A DNA stretch of 64,000 bases from Microbacteriaceae bacterium 3FA27C10 (GTDB lineage: Bacteria; Actinomycetota; Actinomycetes; Actinomycetales; Microbacteriaceae): NCBI GenBank assembly GCA_005502775.1, contig SCNI01000018.1, positions 1 to 64,000 of the forward strand. The letters run 5' to 3'. Below the pieces are notes generated by a model. It searched no databases. It was not told where the DNA came from and saw only the letters and a list, made by a program, of their open reading frames with translations. A program made the translations under genes and the position numbers. Each line of letters opens with the position of its first letter. Position 1 is the stretch's first letter. This document shows, piece after piece, positions 1 to 6,151 of the stretch.

Positions 1-156
1 ACCCCCCTCCCGCCCGACGCGCCGCCACCCTTCTGACCCCAGGACGAGAGCCGTGCCCGCACTCACGACCCCGGCGCGGCTGCCCTGTCGGTGAGGCCGA
101 GCGTGCCCGCTCGCCGAGCCTGTCCACGTGGCGTCGCCGAGCCTGTGCTCGGTGTC
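1..156. other. Window edge, no gene seen
   Basis: I see no convincing coding region, RNA or repeat here. The stretch lies downstream of the minus-strand marR gene and is GC-rich without a clear hairpin plus T-run. Short open frames crossing it look like GC-bias shadows. Confidence 0.5.
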
Positions 157-627
157 TCACTGCGAGTCGTCGGCGACCCAGCCCGGAGCGTCGGCCTGGA
201 TGGCGGCGTCGCCGACGAGGATCACGAGGTGCGCCTCGAGACTCGCGAGTTGCGCGGAGCCGATCTGGATCTCCCACCTCTTGCGTGCCGCCTCGAGCAC
301 GGCCTCTCCCTGTGCCATGACGTCGAAGCCCCGGGCCGTCACCTCGACTCGTTTGCGGCGCGCATCCTGGGGGTCGGGCGAGCTCACCACGTAGCCCCGC
401 TCGAGCAGGGCCGCGATCGTCTTGGCTGCCGCCTGCTTCGAAACGGAGGTGCGCCGCCCGAGATCCGATGCGCTGTCTGCTCCAGCGGCGATCGCACGGA
501 GCGCGAATTCATGAACGGGCTTGAACTCCGCGTGGCCGCGCGCCGCCAGTTCGGTGGTCGCTGTGTCCACGAGCGATCGGTAGGCGCCGAGGAAGAGGAG
601 GGCGAGATCGGCACCGGATCGGGACAT
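157..627 (-). CDS. MarR-family transcriptional regulator
   Basis: This 156-residue protein has the size and winged-helix pattern of MarR regulators. A recognition region around residues 50-80 (SASDLGRRTSVSKQAAAKTI) is followed by the wing segment SSPDPQDARRKRVEVTARG, which is typical of MarR repressors that bind small phenolic or lipophilic ligands. It is divergent from the alpha/beta hydrolase at 714, and two perfect 15-bp palindromes lie between them, so it probably represses that gene and itself. A -10-like TAAGCT ends 6 nt before its ATG, which suggests a leaderless transcript. The inducer is unknown; an epoxide or aromatic compound would fit the neighbour. Family assignment is firm, target assignment is inference from position. 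Confidence 0.85.
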   Translation of the reverse strand: MSRSGADLALLFLGAYRSLVDTATTELAARGHAEFKPVHEFALRAIAAGADSASDLGRRTSVSKQAAAKTIAALLERGYVVSSPDPQDARRKRVEVTARGFDVMAQGEAVLEAARKRWEIQIGSAQLASLEAHLVILVGDAAIQADAPGWVADDSQ

Positions 628-633
628 GGGTCA

Positions 634-661
634 AGCTTACGGCCGAGGTTGACATCGACAA
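634..661 (-). promoter_or_regulatory. Probable leaderless promoter of marR
   Basis: Read on the minus strand, TAAGCT (639-634) ends 6 nt before the ATG at 627. A -35-like TTGTCG (661-656) lies 16 bp upstream of it and overlaps the first operator palindrome (657-671). This would let MarR repress its own gene. Confidence 0.5.
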
Positions 662-677
662 CCATGTTGTCTACAGT
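649..677 (+). promoter_or_regulatory. Sigma70-type promoter of the hydrolase gene
   Basis: TTGACA (649-654), a perfect -35 element, is followed by exactly 17 bp and then TACAGT (672-677) as the -10. Transcription would begin near 684. The spacer contains the first MarR operator, and the second operator begins at about +1, so a bound repressor would block this promoter. Confidence 0.75.
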
Positions 678-696
678 GATGGACAACTTAGTTGTC
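657..696. promoter_or_regulatory. Two perfect 15-bp MarR operator palindromes
   Basis: GACAAC-CAT-GTTGTC (657-671) and GACAAC-TTA-GTTGTC (682-696) share identical 6-bp arms with 3-bp centres. Their centres are 25 bp apart. The first fills the spacer between -35 and -10 of the plus-strand promoter; the second covers its start site. Length, symmetry and position are typical of MarR dimer sites, and the adjacent marR gene is the obvious source of the protein. Confidence 0.8.
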
Positions 697-713
697 GATT
701 GAAGGAGTTCACT

Positions 714-1610
714 GTGACCATCGTCATGCCGGCCGGCGCCGCCCTCGCCGGCACAACGCATCATCGTGCCCACGTCAACGGCACCGATCTGCACTACGTC
801 AGTGCCGGAGACGAGGGCGCCCCGGTGCTCCTGGTCCACGGCTTCCCGGAGACCTGGTGGGCGTTCCGGCAGGTCATTCCCCGTCTCGCCACCCGTCATC
901 GCGTCTACGCTGTGGATCTTCGTGGTTTCGGTGACTCCGACGTCGCCGACGAGAACTTCTCTGCCGCGCAGGCCGCCAACGATCTCCACGCCCTGATCGA
1001 GCACCTGTCCCTGGGCCCGATGCACGTGGTGGGCCAGGATCTCAGTGGCGGCGTCGTGCACTGGCTCGCCGCCACGCATCCCGACGACGTCCTCAGCCTT
1101 GTCGCGATCGAGTCCGGTCTCGCAGGCTTCGGCGCTGAGCGGCTGGCCGATGTCACTCACGGAGGCGCCTGGTACATCGGCGCGCTGGCGGCGCCCGGCA
1201 TTGCCGGCCTGCTGTTCGAGAAGCAGGCTCGCGCTTTCATCGGGGACTACCTCTACCCGTTCTACGGCGTCTCCTCCGGCGCAGTCGCTCCGGAGGACGT
1301 CGCCGAGTTCGCGCGGAGCTACGGTAGGCCCGGCGGTTTCTCCGGTGCGGCGGGCCTCTACTGTGGAATGCTCGCCGACGGACCCGAGCTGCGTGCGCTG
1401 GCGCAGAGACTGCCCCTGCGGATGCCGGTGACGACCATCGGCTCCCGGGGTGGTGGGTTCACCGAGGCGGCTTTCCGCGCTGTCGCGGAGCGGGACGTGA
1501 CCGCTGTGCAGCTGGACGGAGTCGGCCACTACGTCGCGCAAGAAGCCCCGCAGCTGCTCGCGGAGACCCTCATCGAGGCGTTCGCCGGCCATCTCCGCGA
1601 ACGCGGGTAG
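714..1610 (+). CDS. Alpha/beta hydrolase, epoxide hydrolase-like
   Basis: The GTG at 714 is preferred over the upstream TTG at 699 because AAGGAG (702-707) sits 6 nt ahead of it, giving 298 residues. The oxyanion motif HGFPETWW (42-49) and the nucleophile elbow GQDLSGG, with Asp about 109 in the nucleophile position, match the epoxide hydrolase/haloalkane dehalogenase branch. The likely catalytic His is in GVGHYVAQEAP near the C-terminus. The elbow is unusual: His-Asp-Trp of classical epoxide hydrolases is replaced by Gln-Asp-Leu-Ser, so a serine one or two residues on could also matter. There is no signal peptide. Control by the divergent MarR protein is expected. A haloalkane dehalogenase or an esterase remain alternatives. 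Confidence 0.75.
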   Translation: MTIVMPAGAALAGTTHHRAHVNGTDLHYVSAGDEGAPVLLVHGFPETWWAFRQVIPRLATRHRVYAVDLRGFGDSDVADENFSAAQAANDLHALIEHLSLGPMHVVGQDLSGGVVHWLAATHPDDVLSLVAIESGLAGFGAERLADVTHGGAWYIGALAAPGIAGLLFEKQARAFIGDYLYPFYGVSSGAVAPEDVAEFARSYGRPGGFSGAAGLYCGMLADGPELRALAQRLPLRMPVTTIGSRGGGFTEAAFRAVAERDVTAVQLDGVGHYVAQEAPQLLAETLIEAFAGHLRERG

Positions 1611-1686
1611 CGCGCTTCGTCGAGAGACCTCTCGCGCTCGTTTCGGCCCAGGCCGTTTCGGCTGCGTCGAGATCGAGAGACGCATT

Positions 1687-1704
1687 TCGTGACGAACGTC
1701 ACGA
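1687..1704. promoter_or_regulatory. Perfect 18-bp inverted repeat upstream of paaX
   Basis: TCGTGACG-AA-CGTCACGA is an 8-2-8 perfect inverted repeat, 42 bp before the chosen paaX start. It is the right size for a dimeric repressor site and may serve PaaX autoregulation. A weaker alternative is a transcript hairpin, but there is no T-run. Confidence 0.55.
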
Positions 1705-1746
1705 GCCCGCCATGAGGCTCTGAGTCAAACTGGCATGATTATCAGG

Positions 1747-2670
1747 ATGACCGACGCAGAAGACCCGAAGAGCGGTGCCAAGGCCACGCGCTCGCGCACG
1801 ATCCTGGTGGGCTTTCTGGGGTCGATCGTGCGCAAGATGGGCAATTGGATGCCCATCGCCGGCGTCGTCGAACTGATGGGACAGTGCGGCCTCGACGAGT
1901 CCAGCGTGCGCACCGCCATCTTCCGGCTGAAGCAGCGCGGCTGGCTCGTTCCCGAAGCCCGCGCCCGGGTCAAGGGCTACCTGCTGAGCCCCGTGGCGCT
2001 CGAGGCGCTGGCCGCCGGCGACGAGATCGTGTGGCACGCGCGCCAGCCCGCCAACCTCGACGACGGCTGGTGCGTGGTGAACTTCTCCGTGCCGGAGTCC
2101 GCCCGTTCGCAACGTCACAAGCTCCGCTCGCACCTCGCCGGACTCGGCTTCGGCAACATCGGCTCCGGCGTGTGGATCGCCCCGGCGCGGATGCTCCGGG
2201 CCGCCACGCAGGCGATCGCCGAACTCGACCTCACGGAGCAGTCCGCGATCTTCGTGGGCGCCCACGCCGGCGGCCAGGAGATGTCGACCCTGCTCCGCAC
2301 CGGCTGGGACCTCGACGAGATCGACCGCCGCTACCGCGACTTCCTCGCTCTGCACAGCGCCCAGGCCGACGCCCTCGAGGCGTCCGGCGTTCTCGACGGC
2401 GAGCAGGCCTTCGTGCAGTACGTCACGGCCATCGACCACTGGCGCAAGCTCCCCTTCCGCGACCCGGGGCTCCCGCGGGCGGTGCTGCCGCCCGACTGGC
2501 CCGCCCCGGCCGCCGGAGCGCTCTTCGAGCGGCTCGTGGCCATGCTCGAAGGGCGCGCCCTCGCCCACGCTGCCGCTTTCTGGCCGCAACAGGATGCCGC
2601 AGCACCAGCACCAGCACCAGCACCAGCACCAGCACCAGCACCAGCGCCCGCCGCGCCGCCCGCCGGCTGA
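1747..2670 (+). CDS. paaX: PaaX-family transcriptional regulator
   Basis: The protein matches the PaaX family: an N-terminal winged helix (RTILVGFLGSIVRKMGNWMP, then SVRTAIFRLKQRGWL) followed by the PaaX middle domain and C-terminal domain. PaaX proteins repress phenylacetate-type catabolic genes and are released by aryl-CoA thioesters. Here the gene flanks a CoA-dependent aromatic cluster, so the natural inducer could be the CoA ester made by the ligase at 4557. I chose the ATG at 1747 (307 residues) over the ATG at 1735; neither has a clear ribosome site, and CATGAT at 1734-1739 could be a -10 for a leaderless 1747 start. The C-terminus is an (Ala-Pro)n tail encoded by a hexanucleotide repeat, absent from typical PaaX. 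The stop touches the stop of the convergent cupin gene. Confidence 0.82.
   Translation: MTDAEDPKSGAKATRSRTILVGFLGSIVRKMGNWMPIAGVVELMGQCGLDESSVRTAIFRLKQRGWLVPEARARVKGYLLSPVALEALAAGDEIVWHARQPANLDDGWCVVNFSVPESARSQRHKLRSHLAGLGFGNIGSGVWIAPARMLRAATQAIAELDLTEQSAIFVGAHAGGQEMSTLLRTGWDLDEIDRRYRDFLALHSAQADALEASGVLDGEQAFVQYVTAIDHWRKLPFRDPGLPRAVLPPDWPAPAAGALFERLVAMLEGRALAHAAAFWPQQDAAAPAPAPAPAPAPAPAPAAPPAG
2600..2641 (+). repeat. CAGCAC hexanucleotide tandem repeat, 7 units
   Basis: Seven perfect CAGCAC units (42 bp) followed by a degenerate eighth encode an Ala-Pro tail at the end of the PaaX-type regulator. Because the unit is 6 bp, slippage would lengthen or shorten the tail without breaking the frame. 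Confidence 0.9.
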
Positions 2671-3096
2671 TCAGACCCGCACGAACCCCTCGAGCGTCGA
2701 GTCGTCGACCTCGTCGAGGTTCACCACGATGTTCTCCGGCGTGCGAGCCGTGAGCCACACGAGCTCCTCGGTGGTCGACATGTTCGCCTCCACGTGCGGC
2801 ATGAACGGCGGCACGAACACCCAGTCGCCCTCGGTCATGTCGAGGAACTGCCGATAGCCCTCGCCGAAGTAGATCCGGCCGTGCCCGCGCAGCACGTAGC
2901 CCCCGGTCTCGGCCTCGCCGTGGTGGTGCGGAAGAGAGCGGTAGCCCGGCCGGTTCGTCACCTGACCGAACCAGAGCTTCGTCGCCGGCGTGTGCTGGAT
3001 GCTCACCCCGGAGATGCGCACCGCCCCGCCCGACTGCCCGGTCTGCCGGTCTTCCTCTCCCGCGCGGGTGACGACGGGAACATCTTCTGCGGCCAT
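2671..3096 (-). CDS. Single-domain cupin protein, possible ring-cleavage enzyme
   Basis: This 141-residue protein carries both cupin motifs. Motif 1 includes PHHHGEAE (His57-His59, Glu61/Glu63) and motif 2 is GDWVFVPPFMPHVEAN (residues 90-105, His101). The usual metal ligands are therefore present. It is the last gene of the RidA-FAH-cupin arm, 52 bp after the FAH gene. Gentisate 1,2-dioxygenases are about 350 residues with two cupin domains, so it is not one of those; single-domain cupins such as 3-hydroxyanthranilate dioxygenase are nearer in size. Cleavage of an aminophenolic or hydroxylated intermediate is inferred only from context; a non-catalytic or isomerase role is possible. Confidence 0.75.
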   Translation of the reverse strand: MAAEDVPVVTRAGEEDRQTGQSGGAVRISGVSIQHTPATKLWFGQVTNRPGYRSLPHHHGEAETGGYVLRGHGRIYFGEGYRQFLDMTEGDWVFVPPFMPHVEANMSTTEELVWLTARTPENIVVNLDEVDDSTLEGFVRV

Positions 3097-3148
3097 GGCT
3101 GCTCTGCTTTCTGGTCGGTGTTCGTGTTCAGGATGGAATGACGGTCGT

Positions 3149-3973
3149 TCAGGAAACGAGACGATTGCGCAGCGTCCCGATGCCGTCGACCTCGGTCTCG
3201 AGCAGGTCGCCCGGCGCGAGGAAGACCGGCGGGGTGCGCCCGGCGCCCACGCCGCCCGGGGTGCCGGTGAGCACGAGGTCCCCGGGCTGCAGCCGGGTGA
3301 AGGTCGAGATGTAGGCCAGCAGCGCCGGCACGGTGAACACGAGATCGGCGAGGGAGTCGTCCTGCATCGTGCGGCCGTTCACCCGGGTGCGGATGCGCGC
3401 CCCGGCGGCCGGATCGAACGCATCCGGCGTCACCATCGCCGGGCCGAGCGGCGTCGTGCGGTCGAAGGCCTTGCCCTGCTGCCACTGGCTGGTGCGGTTC
3501 TGCCAGTCGCGCATCGACACGTCGTTCGCCACCGCGTAGCCGGCCACGGCATCCGCGGCCTCGGCCTCACCGGCGCGCACGAGCTCGCTGCCCACGATCA
3601 CGGCGAGCTCGGCCTCCCAGTCGACGCGATCGGACACGGCCGGCAGCGGGATGTCGTCGTGCGCGCCCGTGAGGGTGTCGGCGAACTTGGTGAAGAGCGT
3701 CGGAAAGTCGGGCAGCGGCCGCCCCATCTCGAGGATGTGGTCGCGGTAGTTCAGCCCCGCGCAGAGGATCTTGCGCGGCTCGGTCACCACGGGGGCGAGG
3801 GTGACCTCGCCCGGGGCGAGCGGGCGTCCGTCGGCTGCTGCAGCGAGTTCGCGCCAATCGGGCCGGCGCAGCAGGGCGCCGACGTCGGGCGCGCCGAGCA
3901 GGAGGAAACCGGATGCGTCCTCCCGGGCCGCCGCGGAGCGCCCGTCGGCCGTGATGACGGTGGCGAGCCGCAT
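3149..3973 (-). CDS. Fumarylacetoacetate hydrolase-family protein
   Basis: The 274-residue protein shows the FAH C-terminal fold: KILCAGLNYRDHILEMG, then the metal site DWEAELAVIVG (Glu120, Glu122) and Asp151 in YAVANDVSMRDWQ, ending with GDLVLTGTPGGVGAGRTPP. Members hydrolyse a C-C bond next to a carbonyl in acylpyruvates such as fumarylpyruvate, or act as decarboxylases or hydratases. In this cluster a fumarylpyruvate/acylpyruvate hydrolase at the end of an aromatic pathway is the best reading. Its ATG directly abuts the RidA stop codon, so the two are translated from one message. The exact substrate cannot be read from sequence. Confidence 0.85.
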   Translation of the reverse strand: MRLATVITADGRSAAAREDASGFLLLGAPDVGALLRRPDWRELAAAADGRPLAPGEVTLAPVVTEPRKILCAGLNYRDHILEMGRPLPDFPTLFTKFADTLTGAHDDIPLPAVSDRVDWEAELAVIVGSELVRAGEAEAADAVAGYAVANDVSMRDWQNRTSQWQQGKAFDRTTPLGPAMVTPDAFDPAAGARIRTRVNGRTMQDDSLADLVFTVPALLAYISTFTRLQPGDLVLTGTPGGVGAGRTPPVFLAPGDLLETEVDGIGTLRNRLVS

Positions 3974-4438
3974 CTACGCGGCGCTCCCGCCGAGGACCGG
4001 CGGCTCAGAGCTGCCGGCCGCGCCCGCCGCGGTGCCCGCCGCCTCCGCGCCGATCACGGCCACCCCCTGGATCTCGATCAGCGCCTCCGCCTGCCACAGC
4101 CGGGTCACGCCGATGCCCGCCATGGCCGGGTAGTGGGTTCCCGCCATCTCGCGCCAGATGCGCCCGATCTCGCGGCCGTGACGCTGGTAGTCCTCGACGT
4201 CGGTGAGGTAGATGGTGACCGACACGAGGTCGCCCGGCGCGCCGCCCGCCTCGGCGAGCGTCACGAGCACGTTCGAGAAGGCCTGCGTGAACTGCTCGAC
4301 GATGCCGCCCGCGACGATGGCGCCGGTGCCGTCCATCGCGGTCTGGCCGCCGAGGTAGACGGTGCCGCCGGCCACGGTGCCGTGTGCGAATCCCGAGGGG
4401 GCGGCGAGGGAGGAGGGGTTCACGTTGTAGTGGGACAT
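3974..4438 (-). CDS. RidA/YjgF-family enamine/imine deaminase
   Basis: This 154-residue protein has the RidA core: GGTVYLGGQTAMD, the central segment SVTIYLTDVEDYQ, and the signature TRLWQAEALIEIQGVAV with Arg113 and Glu122 in the catalytic positions. RidA proteins hydrolyse reactive enamines and imines; catabolic relatives include 2-aminomuconate deaminase. It is the first gene of the minus-strand arm. The clustering with an aminobenzoyl-CoA-type hydroxylase suggests removal of the amino nitrogen from a ring-derived enamine, which is inference. The last 25 residues are a low-complexity Ala/Gly tail beyond the usual family length. A TATCGT -10 ends 6 nt before the ATG, so the transcript is probably leaderless. 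Confidence 0.82.
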   Translation of the reverse strand: MSHYNVNPSSLAAPSGFAHGTVAGGTVYLGGQTAMDGTGAIVAGGIVEQFTQAFSNVLVTLAEAGGAPGDLVSVTIYLTDVEDYQRHGREIGRIWREMAGTHYPAMAGIGVTRLWQAEALIEIQGVAVIGAEAAGTAAGAAGSSEPPVLGGSAA

Positions 4439-4444
4439 GCGCTC

Positions 4445-4499
4445 ACGATAGCGAGCGATCGGGCCGATTTACCAAGCTGTAACATTTCCGAAATTTTAC
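4445..4499. promoter_or_regulatory. Divergent control region with 21-bp near-palindrome
   Basis: Between the RidA and CoA-ligase arms lies GTAA-n-ATTTC-n-GAAAT-n-TTAC (4479-4499). Eighteen of its 20 non-central positions pair, and it is notably AT-rich. On the minus strand, TATCGT (4450-4445) is the -10 of the RidA gene, and the palindrome lies just upstream of its expected -35. One dimeric regulator bound here could govern both arms; the nearby PaaX protein is the first candidate, although the sequence differs from the inverted repeat upstream of paaX. Confidence 0.6.
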
Positions 4500-4556
4500 G
4501 ATCGTCACACTGTGGTTAGCTCTGATCACGAACCGATGACACGGAGGACGAACCCG

Positions 4557-5888
4557 ATGGCCACCTCGGACTTTTGGAACCCCAAGACCGAACTGCTCGA
4601 CCGCGAACAGCTCCGTGCCCTGCAGTTGACGAAGCTCCAGCGCCTCGTGGCCTGGGCCGACGCCCGCAGCCCGTTCTACAAGGCCTCCTTCGCCCGCGCC
4701 GGTTTCTCCCCCGAGCAGCTGAAGGGCTGGGCCGACATCGACCGCATCCCGTTCCTCACCCGTGACGAGTGGATGGCCTCGCAGGAGGCCGTGCCGCCGT
4801 TCGGCGAGTTGCCGGTGGCCGGCGCCGAGTCCGCCATCCGCCTGCACACCACGAGCGGCACCTCGGGCAAGACCCCGCTGCGCGCGCTCGACACCCGCCG
4901 CGACTGGAAGTGGTCGAGCGAGATGTGGTCGTACGCCCTCTGGGGCATGGGCGTGCGCCCGGCCGACATCGCCTACGTGGCCTTCGGCTACGGATCCTTC
5001 ATCGGCTTCTGGGGTCTGCACAACGGCCTCGAGAAGATCGGCGCCCTCACCATCCCGGGCGGAGCCCAGACGACCGCCGCCCGCGTGAAGCAGATCATGG
5101 ACTTCGGATGCACGGTCGTCGCTTCCACCCCCACTTACGCGCTGCGCCTGGCGCAGGAGGCCGAAGCCCTCGGCTACGACCTCAAGAACAGCCCCGTGCG
5201 CACCGTGGTGCTCTCGGGCGAGCCGGCGGGCTCCATCCCCGAGACGAAGGCCCTGATCGAGTCGCTCTGGGGAGCCAAGACCTACGACACCGCGGGCATG
5301 ACCGAGGTGTCCACCATCTTCATGTTCGAACCCGCCGACCAGCCGGGCGGCTGCCACATCATCGAGGACCACTTCATCGAGCAGGTCGTCGACCCCGAGA
5401 CGGGAGCCGAGCTGGCCTACGGCGAGGCCGGAGAGCGCGTGTGCACCTCGTTCGGCCGCAGCATCGTGCCGCTCATCCGCTACCGCACGGCCGACCTCGT
5501 GGTGAAGGTGCCGTCGACCTTCGCGTCGAACGGCCGCACCTGGGATCTCTACGAGGGCGGCATCATCGGCCGCGTCGACGACATGAAGCTCGTGCGCGGC
5601 ACCAACGTCTACCCGCGGGCCGTGGAAGGCATCGTGCGCAACTTCCCGGTGATCGAGGAGTTCCAGGTGCGCATCAGCCGGGAGGGCATCCGAGACGAGA
5701 TCACCCTGATCGTCGAGCCGGCCGCCTCGGTGACGGATGCCGACTGGGCGCGCCTCGAGGCGGCGCTCGGCAAGGAACTCGCCGACGGTCACGAGGGTCT
5801 GCGCTTCCTCATCGAGCGCGCACCCGCCGACTCCCTTCCGCGCTTCGAGCTCAAGGCGAAGCGACTCACCGACCTCCGCACCGCCTGA
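4557..5888 (+). CDS. PaaK-like aryl-CoA ligase
   Basis: The ATG at 4557 follows GGAGG (4543-4547) by 9 nt and gives 443 residues, the usual size of phenylacetate-CoA ligase family enzymes. The ATP-binding loop TTSGTSGKTPLRALD, the adenylation motif TYDTAGMTEVS and the late RYRTADLV motif are all present. The C-terminal domain includes VDDMKLVRGTNVYPRAVE. It should activate an aromatic acid through an acyl-adenylate to the CoA thioester. It leads an operon with the small protein at 5914 and the fused hydroxylase at 6152, so benzoate-type acids such as anthranilate or salicylate are likelier than phenylacetate. Phenylacetate cannot be excluded from sequence alone. Confidence 0.85.
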   Translation: MATSDFWNPKTELLDREQLRALQLTKLQRLVAWADARSPFYKASFARAGFSPEQLKGWADIDRIPFLTRDEWMASQEAVPPFGELPVAGAESAIRLHTTSGTSGKTPLRALDTRRDWKWSSEMWSYALWGMGVRPADIAYVAFGYGSFIGFWGLHNGLEKIGALTIPGGAQTTAARVKQIMDFGCTVVASTPTYALRLAQEAEALGYDLKNSPVRTVVLSGEPAGSIPETKALIESLWGAKTYDTAGMTEVSTIFMFEPADQPGGCHIIEDHFIEQVVDPETGAELAYGEAGERVCTSFGRSIVPLIRYRTADLVVKVPSTFASNGRTWDLYEGGIIGRVDDMKLVRGTNVYPRAVEGIVRNFPVIEEFQVRISREGIRDEITLIVEPAASVTDADWARLEAALGKELADGHEGLRFLIERAPADSLPRFELKAKRLTDLRTA

Positions 5889-5913
5889 TCGCCCGACGAG
5901 CAAGGAGCCCGCC

Positions 5914-6138
5914 ATGACCGCATCCAGCGCACCTGCTTTCCCCACCGACCTCCTGCACAACGAGTTCACCGCCGAGGAGCGGAAGATCCTCGCGGTCTAC
6001 GAGCAGCTGAAGGAGCTCGTGGCCGAGGACTTGCCGCCCACCGCCGCCGCCAACCTGCGCGACGCCCTCGCGAGCGTCTCCATCGTCGTCACCGGATTGG
6101 CGCTCGACTTCGAGCACCTCCTCGATCACGGAATCTGA
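5914..6138 (+). CDS. Small conserved-looking protein in the aromatic operon
   Basis: A 74-residue protein starting at ATG 5914, with AAGGAG (5902-5907) 6 nt upstream. It lies 25 bp after the ligase and 13 bp before the hydroxylase, in a clear operon. It reads as mostly helical (EERKILAVYEQLKELVAED, then NLRDALASVSIVVTGLALDFEHLLD) with no Cys, no signal peptide and no recognisable motif. I do not recognise the family. The coding bias and good ribosome site make it a real gene. A small accessory or stabilising subunit of one neighbour is plausible but unproven. Confidence 0.7.
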   Translation: MTASSAPAFPTDLLHNEFTAEERKILAVYEQLKELVAEDLPPTAAANLRDALASVSIVVTGLALDFEHLLDHGI

Positions 6139-6151
6139 GCCCCGTCCAGCC

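Noticed and set aside
2600-2641. CAGCAC repeats as a CRISPR-like array
   Set aside because: It is a simple hexanucleotide repeat without spacers and encodes the end of the PaaX protein.
2671-3096. Cupin as gentisate 1,2-dioxygenase
   Set aside because: At 141 residues with a single cupin domain it is less than half the size of that enzyme.
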